Assembly (NCBI GenBank): GCA_003168375.1
Contig: PMSI01000003.1
Span: forward strand, 868,001 to 932,000
Length of the DNA: 64,000 nt
Reading direction: 5' to 3'
From: Vulcanimicrobiota bacterium
Lineage (GTDB): Bacteria; Vulcanimicrobiota; Vulcanimicrobiia; Vulcanimicrobiales; Vulcanimicrobiaceae
In this document: positions 1 to 8,958 of the stretch, in pieces
How the letters are laid out: every line of letters begins with the position of its first letter
How positions within the stretch are numbered: the first letter of the stretch is position 1
The notes under the pieces: model-generated
What the model was told of the DNA's origin: nothing
Seen by the model: only the letters and a program-made list of their open reading frames with translations
Databases searched by the model: none
Made by a program: the position numbers and the translations under genes

Positions 1-316
1 TCGACCCGCTCGCGCTCAGCGAGAGCACCTTCGGATCTTCCGTGTTGAGCTTGATCGGAAGGCCTTTGAGGTTCAGCAGCAGGTCGACGGTGTCTTCGAC
101 GACCCCGGGGATCGTCGAGAACTCGTGGAGCACGCCGTCGATCTTGACGTAGGTGACGGCGGCGCCTGGGATCGACGAGAGCAGCACGCGGCGCAGCGCG
201 TTGCCCAGCGTGATCCCGAAGCCGCGCTCGAGCGGCTCGATCACGAACTTGGCGTAGTTCTCGCGGCGTTCGCGGACTTCGATGTTGGCGCCGGCCGGCG
301 CTTCGAGGACGGTCAT
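1..316 (-). CDS. rpoA: RNA polymerase alpha subunit, N-terminal part (runs off the window)
   Basis: This is the first 105 codons of the alpha subunit, which dimerises to nucleate RNA polymerase assembly. The translation begins [20 protein letters not shown] and continues with the diagnostic alpha-NTD stretch [18 protein letters not shown], followed by [18 protein letters not shown]. The ATG at 316-314 is the only sensible start; a purine-rich GGAGAAAG lies upstream. It is the last visible gene of the rpsK-rpsD-rpoA unit, about 180 nt downstream of rpsD. The C-terminal domain and the usual following rplQ lie outside the window. Confidence 0.97.
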   Translation of the reverse strand, partial: MTVLEAPAGANIEVRERRENYAKFVIEPLERGFGITLGNALRRVLLSSIPGAAVTYVKIDGVLHEFSTIPGVVEDTVDLLLNLKGLPIKLNTEDPKVLSLSASGS

Positions 317-438
317 ATTTTCGGTGTTGGTCTTTCTCCGTTTACGTTATCCGCCTCAGGTCTCTGAGACGATCGCACGCCTAACGGTAACTACTTGCTA
401 ATCTTGGCAGAGCGGTAAGAGTGGCTGGAGCGCGAGGC

Positions 439-479
439 GCCGGATGGCGAAGCGTACTACGGTACGCGAGTCATCCGGC
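439..479. other. Two-stage hairpin between rpsD and rpoA
   Basis: Arms GCCGGATG (439-446) and CATCCGGC (472-479) pair perfectly. Inside them GCGTAC (452-457) and GTACGC (462-467) pair around a TACG loop. No T-run follows on the minus strand, so a simple intrinsic terminator is unlikely. It could be an mRNA processing or stability element that sets the rpsD/rpoA ratio. The rest of the 317-500 gap shows no gene. Confidence 0.6.
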
Positions 480-500
480 AACGAAGCGATCCGGCCGCTA

Positions 501-1160
501 TTACCGCGAATAGAACTCGACGATGAGCTGTTCGTCGACGGGCGTATCGATTTGCTCGCGGCTCGGGAGCGCGAGCACTTTTGCCGTGGCATCGGTCTCG
601 TTGAACTCGAGCCACTCGGGGTGGCGGCGGTTCTTCGCGGTCTCGATGTTGGCGAGGAGGAGGTCGGATTTCATCGAGCGCTCGGAGATCGAGATCACGT
701 CGCCGGCCTTCACGATGATCGACGGGACGTTGATGGTCCGGCCGTTCAAGCGAAAGTGGCGATGCGTGACGAGCTGGCGCGCCTGCGCACGGCTCTGCCC
801 GAGGTTGAGCCGGTAGATGACGTTGTCGAGACGGCGCTCGAGCAGCTGCAAGAACGTCGCGCCGGTCTTGCCCCGGACGCGCTGCGCTTCGCGGAAGTAG
901 TTCGTGAACTGCGCCTCGAGCACGCCGTAGTAGCGGCGCATCTTCTGCTTCTCGCGCAGCTGGCGGCCGTACTCGGAGATCTTCTGACGCGTCTTGGTGT
1001 TCAGCGTCTTCTGACCCGGTGCGGTCCCGCGGCGCTCGACGGCGCACTTTTTGGACAGACAGCGGTCGCCCTTGAGGAAGAGCTTGATCTTTTCGCCGGT
1101 CTTCGACGTCGCGGTCTCGCGGCGGCACAGACGGCACACGGCTTCAGTGTAACGGGCCAT
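501..1160 (-). CDS. rpsD: 30S ribosomal protein S4
   Basis: S4 is a primary 16S rRNA-binding protein that starts assembly of the 5' domain of the small subunit. The 219-aa product begins MARYTEAVCRLCRRE and has two cysteine pairs, CRLC near residue 9 and CLSKKC near residue 34, so it is the zinc-binding type. The S4 RNA-binding domain follows (RLDNVIYRLNLGQSRAQARQ, then HFRLNGRTINVPS). It lies 18 nt downstream of rpsK in the alpha-operon order rpsK-rpsD-rpoA. In many bacteria S4 autoregulates this operon; no leader signal for that was identified here. Confidence 0.98.
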   Translation of the reverse strand: MARYTEAVCRLCRRETATSKTGEKIKLFLKGDRCLSKKCAVERRGTAPGQKTLNTKTRQKISEYGRQLREKQKMRRYYGVLEAQFTNYFREAQRVRGKTGATFLQLLERRLDNVIYRLNLGQSRAQARQLVTHRHFRLNGRTINVPSIIVKAGDVISISERSMKSDLLLANIETAKNRRHPEWLEFNETDATAKVLALPSREQIDTPVDEQLIVEFYSR

Positions 1161-1178
1161 TCTTTTTCTCTAACTCCC

Positions 1179-1574
1179 TTACACTCTGCGGCGCTTCGGC
1201 GGGCGGCAGCCGTTGTGCGGGATCGGCGTGACGTCTTTGATGAGCGTGATCTCCAGACCGGCGGCTTGAAGCGAGCGGATCGCGGCTTCGCGACCGGCGC
1301 CCGGCCCCTTGACGTAGACCTCGGCGGTCTTCATCCCGTGGTCCATCGCCTTGCGCGCGACCGCTTCGGCGGCCATCTGCGCGGCGAACGGCGTCGACTT
1401 CTTCGACCCCTTGAACCCGAGGTTGCCGGCGGATGCCCACGCGATCGTCGAGCCGGTGTTGTCGGTGATCGTCACGATCGTGTTGTTGAACGACGAGTGG
1501 ATGTGCGCGACGCCCGATCCGACGTTCTTGAACTCGCGCTTCTTGCGAGTCTTCGTTTGTTTCTTGGCGGCCAA
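1179..1574 (-). CDS. rpsK: 30S ribosomal protein S11
   Basis: S11 forms part of the small-subunit platform near the mRNA exit. The 131-aa product begins (M)[17 protein letters not shown] and contains [18 protein letters not shown] and the C-terminal [15 protein letters not shown] chose the TTG at 1574-1572: it gives the family length, and a purine stretch AGAGAG lies 11-14 nt upstream. The open frame extends far upstream, but that extension has no S11-like sequence. Its normal upstream partner rpsM is 7.4 kb away across an inserted block, and rpsK has its own promoter at 1741-1769. Confidence 0.95.
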   Translation of the reverse strand: MAAKKQTKTRKKREFKNVGSGVAHIHSSFNNTIVTITDNTGSTIAWASAGNLGFKGSKKSTPFAAQMAAEAVARKAMDHGMKTAEVYVKGPGAGREAAIRSLQAAGLEITLIKDVTPIPHNGCRPPKRRRV

Positions 1575-1740
1575 AAGAAAACTACTCTCTGGTGGTTTAT
1601 CTTGCCGGGCGCGGCCCGGTGTCGTCGCCTCGACCGGCACGCGAGCATCACGCTCGACGTCCGACCTTTTGATCCAACCGCTCGGCGAGAACGGCGGGCG
1701 CGCGAACGCGCGCTGCGTCCGCGGGCGGACACAACGGCTT

Positions 1741-1769
1741 ACTTTACCACAGGCCGGGGCGAAGTTCAA
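1741..1769 (-). promoter_or_regulatory. Sigma70-type promoter of rpsK-rpsD-rpoA
   Basis: On the minus strand a TTGAAC -35 (complement of 1764-1769) and a TAAAGT -10 (complement of 1741-1746) are separated by exactly 17 nt. Initiation would fall near 1733 and leave a leader of about 160 nt before the rpsK TTG. The whole 1575-2057 interval (483 nt) holds no convincing gene; it carries this promoter and, on the plus strand, the upstream region of the gene at 2058. Confidence 0.65.
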
Positions 1770-2057
1770 CGGGCCGAAGGCGGCGGCCAAGACAACCAAG
1801 CGTATCGGGCGCACCCCGAACGCCGCAAGCCGATCGGCCAGCCGGCGAGCGGCTTCTTGAGCGCCAGCACGGGGCACGCGCGACGATCTGCGCGACATGG
1901 GTCTGAAAGCGATCGACATATGATGGCAGCGTGACCCTCCGCATCGCACTCTAACCGTCGCCCTCGGCGCTTTGGCCTCGAGCCGGCCTCGGTGCACTGG
2001 CACTGCCGGTCGATCATTGCGCCGCGGTGCGTTTCGCCGCGATCCGAGGAGTCCATT

Positions 2058-3107
2058 ATGAAAACCCACCATACCGCGATCGCGACGATCGTATCGGCTG
2101 CTGCCTCGATGGTGATCGGCCTTGCCTCCCCGGCCCTGGCCGGGATCGTCAACGGGAGCTTCGAGGCACCCGTCGTCGTGCCGAGCTACTCCACGTACGG
2201 GCCGGTCACCGGCTTCAGCTGGATCGTGTACAGCGGCAGCATCGACCACGGCAGACATCCCGGCGGGACGGACTGTTTCTTAGGTAACACGACCCAATGC
2301 GTGGACCTCAACGGTGATTCCGCGGGAGCGATCAAACAGAGTTTCGCGACGGTCGCCGGGCACAAGTACCGCGTCACGTTCTACATGTCGCGGCATCGCC
2401 AGCTCATCCTCAGCAACCGCCCGGCGACGTTGAACGCCCGGATCGACGGCGCGGTCGTCCAGAGCTTCACGCACAGCGTTATCGGCGGGTCGACGGCCTC
2501 GAGCGGAGGCTGGCAGCAAAAGTACTTCGACTTCTTCGCGGGATCCGGGACGACCGAGCTGGCTTTCGAGAGCACCACCAATGACGCGAACGTAGGAGTG
2601 GCGGCCGGCCCTCAGATCGACAACGTCAGCGTTACGGAGCTCGCTTCGTACGACATCGCGGTCAAGAAGAGCCACCAGGGCAACAAGTACATCGTCGCGG
2701 TGACGAATCCTGGATCGGCGATACCGGTCGGCGCGAAAATCGAGGTCATCGACGTCGTGCCTCCGGGTCTCACACTGACGGTCGCCGCGAGCAATCTGCC
2801 CTGGACCTGCACGCCGGCCGGCACGATCGTCGGACCGGACTCGATCACGTGCACCTATTCGGTCACGACCGCGATTCCGACATCGGGCAGTCTGCCGGTG
2901 CTTCAGTTCGTCGCATCGCCGAGCCCCATGTCGCCGGACTGCCCGAACTGCGTACGAGCCAGACTCTATCTTTCGAACGTGATCGGGTTCGCCGAGCTCG
3001 AGGCCCATCTGCAGAAAGGCCGGATCGTCACGCCGATCTGGAGCCCGAAGAGCTTGGTGCTGGTGAGTGAATCAAACCTCGCCAACAACGTCTCCTGCAT
3101 CAAATAG
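2058..3107 (+). CDS. Secreted DUF642-like (choice-of-anchor C) protein
   Basis: 349-aa exported protein of unknown function. A Sec signal peptide ([12 protein letters not shown]... ending SPALA) is followed by [12 protein letters not shown], a typical opening of DUF642/choice-of-anchor C carbohydrate-binding-like beta-sandwich domains. The domain closes near residue 190 with the [11 protein letters not shown] motif. The C-terminal part ([24 protein letters not shown]) looks like a DUF11-type repeat seen in surface proteins. AGGAG lies 7-8 nt before the ATG. It is the first plus-strand gene of the rpsM/rpsK island, facing away from rpsK. No sorting signal was seen. The domain assignment rests on motif resemblance. 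Confidence 0.75.
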   Translation: MKTHHTAIATIVSAAASMVIGLASPALAGIVNGSFEAPVVVPSYSTYGPVTGFSWIVYSGSIDHGRHPGGTDCFLGNTTQCVDLNGDSAGAIKQSFATVAGHKYRVTFYMSRHRQLILSNRPATLNARIDGAVVQSFTHSVIGGSTASSGGWQQKYFDFFAGSGTTELAFESTTNDANVGVAAGPQIDNVSVTELASYDIAVKKSHQGNKYIVAVTNPGSAIPVGAKIEVIDVVPPGLTLTVAASNLPWTCTPAGTIVGPDSITCTYSVTTAIPTSGSLPVLQFVASPSPMSPDCPNCVRARLYLSNVIGFAELEAHLQKGRIVTPIWSPKSLVLVSESNLANNVSCIK

Positions 3108-3137
3108 CAGCGTCCGCGACGCGCGGCGCACCGGCCG

Positions 3138-4565
3138 ATGATCTTCGCTCCACGGGGACGAAGGTCGCGGTCGGTGCGCTTCAACCGCCTCTCCGGCCTC
3201 TGGATCGGAACGATCGCCGCGTTCGCGCTTCTCGCCGCGCTGGCGGCGGTGCGGGCGGCAGACTGGAGCTACGGCGCCGACACCGGCACGTTCGTCCAGA
3301 TCGTCCTCGACGCGTTCGGCGGCATGCACAACGGGGTCGAGCAGACGACGCATTACCGCTTCCACTGGTCACCGACTCTGGTGCTCCTGTGGCCGTTCCT
3401 CGCCGCGACCCACAGCCTCTGGGTGCTCCAAGTCATCCTAGCCGCCGCGGCCGTCGCGTGCGCGCCTCTGCTGGCGGCGATCGCCCGGGCGCGCGGGCTC
3501 GAGCGCGGTATCGCCGACCGGATCGGCGCCGTGGCGCTCGTCTACCCGCCGCTGGTCGCGGTGGGGTTCGGCGAGTTCCGCGACCTCGGGCTCTTGCCGG
3601 CGCTTGCGCTCGGCTGGTGGCTCGCGGTCCAGCGCCGCTCGTGGGGCTGGGTCGCCGGGCTGGCGCTGCTGCTGGCCGGGCTGCGGGAAGACGTCTGCCT
3701 CGAACTCGCGCTGATCGGGCTGGTCGTAGCCGCCGATGGGTTCCTCCGGCGTGACCGCGGCCTGATCGCCGCGGGCCTCGGCTCGGCCGCGCTCGGCGTC
3801 GCGTCGGATGCGATCTACGCGCTCGTCGTCCTCCCGCGCGTCGGACCCTGGCCACCCTCGCACTTCTACGTCTATCCGTTCGCGAACGGGCCGGCCGAGC
3901 TGCTGCTCGCACCGCTGACCCATCCGCTCGCCTTTGCAGCGGCGATTCTCACCCTCGGCCGGCTGACCTACGTTCTCGAAGCGTTCGTCCCGCTCGCGTT
4001 CGTGCCGCTGCGTTCGCGCTTGGCCTGGCTGGCCGTTCCCGGTTTCGCGATCGTGCTGCTCGCCAACAGCGGTTTGGTCTGGCGGATGGGAATGCACTAC
4101 GCGGCGCTCTGGATCCCGTGGCTTTTGATCGCGTTCGCCGCTGGGATCTCGACGCTCGCGCGACCGCGCCGCTGGACCACGATCGCGTTCGTGCTCTCTG
4201 CGGTCGTCCTGATCGCGTTCAGCCCGCTCCACCCGCTGCATTATTTGAAACCGTCGTACCGCGCGCTGGGCGATGCGCGGACGGTGCTGGCCGCCGTCCC
4301 CGCCGGCGCCTCCGTCAGCACGCACGACGAATGGTACACGGCGATCGCGGCAGAGCACCCGCGCGCCGAGGTCCTCGGCACGCAGTTCGTCGGCGGCGGC
4401 GCGGACTACATCGTCTTCGCGGCGGATTTCCCCAACCTGACGACCCAGTTCATCCTCAAATCGAAGATGCCCGAAACGATCGCGTGCCGCGACTACCATC
4501 TGGTCATGCAGCGTGGGGCCGTCTTTGCATACAGGCGCGGCGGTCATCCGCACAGGTGCATCTAG
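3138..4565 (+). CDS. DUF2079 family multi-pass membrane protein
   Basis: 475-aa integral membrane protein with about ten hydrophobic helices. Residues 55-90 (GADTGTFVQIVLDAF, then HYRFHWSPTLVLLWPF) resemble the DUF2079 signature of a glycosyltransferase-C-like membrane fold. An acidic-aromatic GEFRDLGLLPAL motif and LREDVCLELAL follow. Family members have no firmly established reaction; a polyprenyl-sugar transferase-like role is a fold-based inference. It starts 30 nt after the secreted protein gene, so the two are probably cotranscribed. The last 100 residues form a soluble domain that mentions a THDEW motif (about residue 396). Confidence 0.75.
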   Translation: MIFAPRGRRSRSVRFNRLSGLWIGTIAAFALLAALAAVRAADWSYGADTGTFVQIVLDAFGGMHNGVEQTTHYRFHWSPTLVLLWPFLAATHSLWVLQVILAAAAVACAPLLAAIARARGLERGIADRIGAVALVYPPLVAVGFGEFRDLGLLPALALGWWLAVQRRSWGWVAGLALLLAGLREDVCLELALIGLVVAADGFLRRDRGLIAAGLGSAALGVASDAIYALVVLPRVGPWPPSHFYVYPFANGPAELLLAPLTHPLAFAAAILTLGRLTYVLEAFVPLAFVPLRSRLAWLAVPGFAIVLLANSGLVWRMGMHYAALWIPWLLIAFAAGISTLARPRRWTTIAFVLSAVVLIAFSPLHPLHYLKPSYRALGDARTVLAAVPAGASVSTHDEWYTAIAAEHPRAEVLGTQFVGGGADYIVFAADFPNLTTQFILKSKMPETIACRDYHLVMQRGAVFAYRRGGHPHRCI

Positions 4566-4649
4566 CAAACCGCTCGGCGACCGGCGCAACGGCGGCGACG
4601 GCGCTTGGGTCGAACGGAGAGTCTCACCGAACCCGACAGGAGAACCGCT

Positions 4650-5498
4650 TTGATCGCTTGGCTCGGCACCGGTTTACTCGGCGCCAACTTCGTTCGCAAG
4701 ATGCTCGAGCGCGGCGAGACCGTGCACGTCTGGAACCGCACTCCCGAGAAGGCGCGCGCGCTCGAGGCCGAGGGCGCGAAAGCGTTCGACACCGCGGCCG
4801 AAGCCGTGCGCGGCGCGAGCGAGATCCACCTGACGCTCAGCGACGATGCGGCGGTCGACTCGGTACTGGACCCGCTCGCCGATCTGATCCTCCCGACGGC
4901 CATCATCGCCGATCACACGACGACCGCGCCGACCCCGACCGGCGAGCGAGTCGAGCGCTGGAAGCAGCGCGGTCGCACCTACGTGCATGCGCCGGTCTTC
5001 ATGGCGCCGAGCCACGCCCGCGAGGGGACCGGTCTGATGCTGCTCTCCGGCGATCCGCACGTCCGCGAACGCGTCAAGCCCCTGCTTGCGCCGATGACCG
5101 GCAAGATCATCGAGCTCGGCGACGACCCGACGCGCGGCGCGTCGTTCAAGCTGTTCGGCAACATGATGCTGCTGGTGATCACCGGCGGACTCGCCGACGT
5201 CTACAAGCTCGGCCGCTCGCTCGGAATCGACCCGAAGGACGCGTTCACGCTGTTCACCGAGTTCAATCCGGGGATGGCGGTTCAGGGGCGCGGCAAGCTC
5301 ATGGCCGACGGCAAGTTCGACAACCCGAGCTTCGAGCTCACGATGGCGCGCAAAGACCTGCGGCTGATGGAAGACGAAGCGGCTCGCCACGGCGCGAAGC
5401 TGGACGTCGTGCCCGCGGTCGGCGCGCTCTACGATCGCTATATCGCCGCCGGCTACGGCTCGAGCGATTCCTCGGTCGTCGGTTCCGGCAAAGCGTGA
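4650..5498 (+). CDS. NAD(P)-dependent beta-hydroxyacid dehydrogenase (HIBADH family)
   Basis: 282-aa Rossmann enzyme of the 3-hydroxyisobutyrate / tartronate-semialdehyde / GLYR1 group. GTGLLG near the N-terminus is the dinucleotide loop. VWNRTPEKARALE follows the second beta strand and suggests NADP preference (Arg after the Asn). The GASFKLFGN stretch holds the lysine expected at the catalytic site. The true start is TTG 4650, with AGGAG 7 nt upstream; a longer frame from 4605 adds an unrelated N-terminus. It overlaps the next gene by GTGA, so the two are translationally coupled. The exact substrate cannot be read from sequence. Confidence 0.85.
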   Translation: MIAWLGTGLLGANFVRKMLERGETVHVWNRTPEKARALEAEGAKAFDTAAEAVRGASEIHLTLSDDAAVDSVLDPLADLILPTAIIADHTTTAPTPTGERVERWKQRGRTYVHAPVFMAPSHAREGTGLMLLSGDPHVRERVKPLLAPMTGKIIELGDDPTRGASFKLFGNMMLLVITGGLADVYKLGRSLGIDPKDAFTLFTEFNPGMAVQGRGKLMADGKFDNPSFELTMARKDLRLMEDEAARHGAKLDVVPAVGALYDRYIAAGYGSSDSSVVGSGKA

Positions 5499-6454
5499 AC
5501 CCGCTCTACCTCACCGAAGGCGACGTCGTCGCCACCCTGACGATCCGCGACGCACTCACCCTCGTCGAAGACGCCGCACGCGCGCTCGCCGAAGGCCGCG
5601 CGCAGAATCGTCCGCGCCAGCGCGCGTATCTCCCCTCGTCCGTGATCCAGGTGCTCGCCGCGTCGTACGGATCGCGCATGGGCCACAAGACGTACACCGT
5701 CGCGATGAAAGGCCGCGGTGCACGCTTCTGGCACACGATGTTCAACGATAACGGCGAAATGCTCGCGCTGATGGAGGCCGACGCGCTCGGCCAGCTCCGC
5801 ACCGGCGCCGCCTCCGGCGTCGCAACGCGCTTCCTGGCACGCGACGACGCGCACACGCTGGCGGTGATCGGCACCGGCTGGCAGGCTCGGACGCAGCTCG
5901 AAGCGTGCTTCCACGTCCGCCAGTTCACCCGCGTCCTCGTCTACGGCCGCAACGCCGACCGCCGCGCGGACTTCTGCGAGCAGATGGCGGCGCGCATTGG
6001 CCATGCCATCGAACCGGCCGAGAGCGCACGCGACGCGGTCGCTGAAGCCGACGTCGTCTGCACGATGACGAACTCCTCGACGCCGGTCCTCGAAGGCGCC
6101 TGGCTGCGCGCCGGCACCCACGTCAACGCCGCCGGCTCAAACCGCGCCAACGCCCAAGAGATCGACGTCGAAACGGTCACGCGCGCGAGCGTCGTCGCGG
6201 TCGAAGACCTCGCCCAAGCAAAAGTCGAATCCGGCGACCTGCAAGCCGCGAACGAAAGCGGCGCGTGGGTGTGGGAACACGCCACACTACTCAGCGACAT
6301 CATCGCCGGCCACGCCCTCGGCCGCACCGGCGACGATCAGATCACGCTCTTCGAATCGCTCGGCATCGGCCTGTGGGACCTCGCCGCCGCCTCCCACGTC
6401 TTCGACGCCTGCATCGTCCAAGGCCGCGGCACGAGGCTCCCGATCCCCAGCTAG
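5495..6454 (+). CDS. Ornithine cyclodeaminase / mu-crystallin family protein
   Basis: 319-aa NAD(P)-dependent enzyme. Family members act as ornithine cyclodeaminase, alanine dehydrogenase or ketimine reductase. The N-terminal half has the family pattern GHKTYTVAMKGRGARFWH and ends in LRTGAASGVATRFLAR; the Rossmann half opens IGTGWQARTQLEA and includes VCTMTNSSTPVLEGAWLRAG. The GTG start overlaps the TGA of the upstream dehydrogenase, so both should be made together, perhaps for turnover of an amino or keto acid. Which family activity applies is not decidable here. Confidence 0.88.
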   Translation: MNPLYLTEGDVVATLTIRDALTLVEDAARALAEGRAQNRPRQRAYLPSSVIQVLAASYGSRMGHKTYTVAMKGRGARFWHTMFNDNGEMLALMEADALGQLRTGAASGVATRFLARDDAHTLAVIGTGWQARTQLEACFHVRQFTRVLVYGRNADRRADFCEQMAARIGHAIEPAESARDAVAEADVVCTMTNSSTPVLEGAWLRAGTHVNAAGSNRANAQEIDVETVTRASVVAVEDLAQAKVESGDLQAANESGAWVWEHATLLSDIIAGHALGRTGDDQITLFESLGIGLWDLAAASHVFDACIVQGRGTRLPIPS

Positions 6455-6467
6455 AAAGCGCCCGGGA

Positions 6468-6785
6468 TCAACCTTGCTCTGATTCGACTTGACGCGTGTT
6501 TGTGTTGATGATGACGGTTCGCGTAAGAGGAGGGCTCGGCGCGTCCGAGGTCACGTTCGGCATGATCCGCACCGCGATTAGCGGGTCGGGGATTGCTTCC
6601 AGGCCTCGCGTCGCTACCGACTCGCTCTCGAGCCAAAGCGCTTTGCGTTCACCGGCGGTATGGTCGGGCGCCGTCGCGTCGGTAGCGGGAACCGCAAACG
6701 CCGCATCAGGAGTCGGCGCGACGACGAAGCCGGGCGCATGGTTCGAGATGATTTGATCGATGTCGTCCTGAGAGAGCTCAGCCAT
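6468..6785 (-). CDS. Hypothetical small acidic protein
   Basis: 105-aa protein with no family I recognise. It begins MAELSQDDIDQIISNHAPGF, is acidic overall, rich in Ala, Pro and Thr, and has no signal peptide or membrane segment. The start at 6785 is preceded by GGAAG. It lies 75 nt after the gingipain-like protease gene on the same strand, so it may be the third gene of the lipase-protease unit. It ends 13 nt from the convergent cyclodeaminase gene. An immunity, inhibitor or substrate role is speculation from position alone. Confidence 0.55.
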   Translation of the reverse strand: MAELSQDDIDQIISNHAPGFVVAPTPDAAFAVPATDATAPDHTAGERKALWLESESVATRGLEAIPDPLIAVRIMPNVTSDAPSPPLTRTVIINTNTRQVESEQG

Positions 6786-6860
6786 CGGATCTTCCCATTC
6801 TGCGACCTGTCTCTGCCGGCATTTTCTTGCCTCCACGTCGAGCGAACGCCACGTGCGCCC

Positions 6861-7979
6861 TCACCAGCCGAGCCCTAACGACGTGTACTCGAACATGATC
6901 TTGCGCTCGATCGCTTCGGCAAGCGCGCCGGTCTGTCCGTGCGGTATTGAGGGCAAATAGTCGCGATATTTCGCTTGAAACAAAGCGCGGGCGGGTGCAT
7001 CGCCCGAGCTCACGTTCTTCCAGAATGCCTCGTGGAGAGGTCCGCCGTTGAACGCATACGGCGGAACGACCGGTGAATAGTGCGTCCCCGTGCACCCCGC
7101 GAACGCGCGGGTACCGCCGTCGAGAAATTTCAGGGCCAGCGAGTCCGCGATACCGCGCGAAACGACGCCCGGCGCACTCGGACTCGCCGAAGCCTTTAGC
7201 GTCGTAGTCAGAGCCCCCCAACAGCATCCGGTGAAAACCACCTGACCGGAGACAGCAGCGACCCCGCTCGGGTCGACGGCCACCGGATACGCGACGCCGT
7301 CTTCGCCCCAAAAGCGTGTGCCGTCCGCATCGCTCCCGTGGAGCATGAGGTAAACCGACTCGCCGCTCAAGCTATACGGCGGCGACGCTCCGGGCGGCGT
7401 GTCTTTCGACGTCGGCATCGGCGGGGACGATGCGGGCACACCACTCCATATGCGGTCGGCGAAGGGACGCTTCACGTTACGAACCCCCCTGCCTACCCTG
7501 GTCGTCACTTCGGTCGCAGCTAAGCACTTCCAGACGAACGCCTCCGAGCCGGCGTCCGGAATGCGGGACGCGGGGAGCGTCGGCAACTCGCCGCTCGACG
7601 TCGAACCGTACCCGTCGTCACTCCAGACGATGAACTGGTCGAGATCTGCAGCGCGGGAGACCGAAGCCGCCAGGACGGGCGTGAGCGTATCGAGCCGTTC
7701 TGCGGGCACCACGTCGAGCCCACCGACGATCACGATCCCCTCGTACGGCGCCGCGGCTGTACGTGCACGGACGGCGGCCAAAGCGGCGTCCGGTGTTGCC
7801 GTTTGCGCGCCGGTTAGGTCTAACACCGTCTTGGTGCCGCCGATGGCCGCCGCGATCGCTGCGGCCGCAGGCACGCCGATCTTCGTTCCCAGCCTGTCCG
7901 TCGATGTGACGAAGAGAAGATTCGGAAGGACTCGCCCCGACGCGAGCGCCCATCCACTTGGTTGCGGCACTGCGGTCAC
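6861..7979 (-). CDS. Clan CD cysteine peptidase, gingipain (C25)-like
   Basis: 372-aa protein with the layout of gingipain/caspase-fold peptidases. GIVIVGGLDVVPAERL near residue 81 and SDDGYG...ELPTLPASRIP at 120-141 match the conserved core of C25-type enzymes. The catalytic pair is most likely His214 in YLMLHGSDADG and Cys252 or Cys253 in VVFTGCCWGA, each at the end of a hydrophobic strand as clan CD requires. There is no signal peptide, unlike secreted gingipains, so it may act inside the cell or leave by another route. The GTG start lies 2 nt after the lipase stop. Substrate specificity is unknown. Confidence 0.7.
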   Translation of the reverse strand: MTAVPQPSGWALASGRVLPNLLFVTSTDRLGTKIGVPAAAAIAAAIGGTKTVLDLTGAQTATPDAALAAVRARTAAAPYEGIVIVGGLDVVPAERLDTLTPVLAASVSRAADLDQFIVWSDDGYGSTSSGELPTLPASRIPDAGSEAFVWKCLAATEVTTRVGRGVRNVKRPFADRIWSGVPASSPPMPTSKDTPPGASPPYSLSGESVYLMLHGSDADGTRFWGEDGVAYPVAVDPSGVAAVSGQVVFTGCCWGALTTTLKASASPSAPGVVSRGIADSLALKFLDGGTRAFAGCTGTHYSPVVPPYAFNGGPLHEAFWKNVSSGDAPARALFQAKYRDYLPSIPHGQTGALAEAIERKIMFEYTSLGLGW

Positions 7980-7981
7980 CG

Positions 7982-8845
7982 TCAGCTCATCAGCGCGAGC
8001 GCAGCATCGTCAGAGACTGTCGCACAATCGCCGCCAGGCAACGGTTCGCTCAGCAATGCCGCCCGGTACGCCGATAGCGGATGACTGCACGCCGGCGTGT
8101 TCCGTACGTACGGCGACGAGTCGACTCCGACGGTCGTATCGACGTGTGTGTACCAAAGGTCGGGCGGCATGTCCGGGACGATGTCCGGAGCGTTGTCGAT
8201 CCGCCACGACGGCAAATGCAAACCGTTGTATGCTGCCGCGAAGTCCGGATCACCAACTCGCGGTGAAGCGAACGTGTATACCTTTGGACTCGGCAATAGC
8301 TTCTTTACGGCGTTCTCGACGACATAGAGCGTGAGCAGCGCCGCTCCAAGGCTGTGACCGACGAGCCGCATGCTGGTAGGTACCACGGAGTCCTGCGCGC
8401 TCGACTGTGCCACGACTGCTGCGACCATCTCGGCAAAGCTCGCACCCGGCAGAGCGTCCACGCCTGGGATCGCCGGTTCGACGCGAATGCTATCGTAGAT
8501 CGTCGTAAAACCCATGTGCGTCCGACCCGCATTCGGAGCGTGCTTGAACTCGACCAGCCACGCGAACGCGTTGTTGAACCACTCCAGAGCACTGTCCGTG
8601 CCTCGAAACGCGACGAGGTGCTCGCCAGGATCGGCCGTCTTTTGGGCGATGATTCCGTAGAACTGCGGCACCCTGGAGAGCCAGAAGTCGGACATTTGGA
8701 TCCACGCAACCAGGTCGTAGCCGAGCGGCAAGGCAACGGCGGGTTTGAGCACGCTCTTGTCTCGCTCGTACGCGGCATAGACCGCATCGACGAATGGAAT
8801 CTGCGCGACCGCGTCGCTCGCGTCGAACCCAGGCGGGAAACTCAT
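7982..8845 (-). CDS. Lipase class 3 family alpha/beta hydrolase
   Basis: 287-aa serine hydrolase of the fungal-lipase-like class 3 family. The nucleophile elbow GHSLG places Ser165, and Asp221 (NAPDIVP) and His255 (CSHPLSAY) complete the triad. FASPRVGDPDF and HLVAFRGTDS are further family hallmarks. No signal peptide is visible with the chosen ATG at 8845; a longer frame up to 8944 lacks lipase-like sequence and runs through the inverted repeat upstream. It heads the lipase / C25-like protease / small-protein unit. Its natural lipid or ester substrate is unknown. Confidence 0.85.
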   Translation of the reverse strand: MSFPPGFDASDAVAQIPFVDAVYAAYERDKSVLKPAVALPLGYDLVAWIQMSDFWLSRVPQFYGIIAQKTADPGEHLVAFRGTDSALEWFNNAFAWLVEFKHAPNAGRTHMGFTTIYDSIRVEPAIPGVDALPGASFAEMVAAVVAQSSAQDSVVPTSMRLVGHSLGAALLTLYVVENAVKKLLPSPKVYTFASPRVGDPDFAAAYNGLHLPSWRIDNAPDIVPDMPPDLWYTHVDTTVGVDSSPYVRNTPACSHPLSAYRAALLSEPLPGGDCATVSDDAALALMS

Positions 8846-8908
8846 CTCGGCCAATCCTCCGGGACGGGGCGTAGCCGGTCCCAGTCGAGCATACAGCAAT
8901 ATTCGACG

Positions 8909-8931
8909 CTTGTCTAGATATGCTAGACAAG
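8909..8931. promoter_or_regulatory. Perfect 9-bp inverted repeat, probable operator of the lipase-protease unit
   Basis: CTTGTCTAG at 8909-8917 and CTAGACAAG at 8923-8931 are exact complements separated by ATATG. The site lies 64-86 nt upstream of the lipase start. The size and symmetry fit a dimeric repressor such as a MarR- or TetR-type protein; no such regulator gene is adjacent. There is no T-run, so a terminator is less likely. Confidence 0.5.
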
Positions 8932-8958
8932 CTCTGTACGGCACTGGAAACCGAGCGA

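Noticed and set aside
1575-2258. Long N-terminal extension of the rpsK frame up to 2258
   Set aside because: The extension is not S11-like, overlaps a promoter-like region and a gene on the other strand, and the family N-terminus begins at the TTG at 1574.
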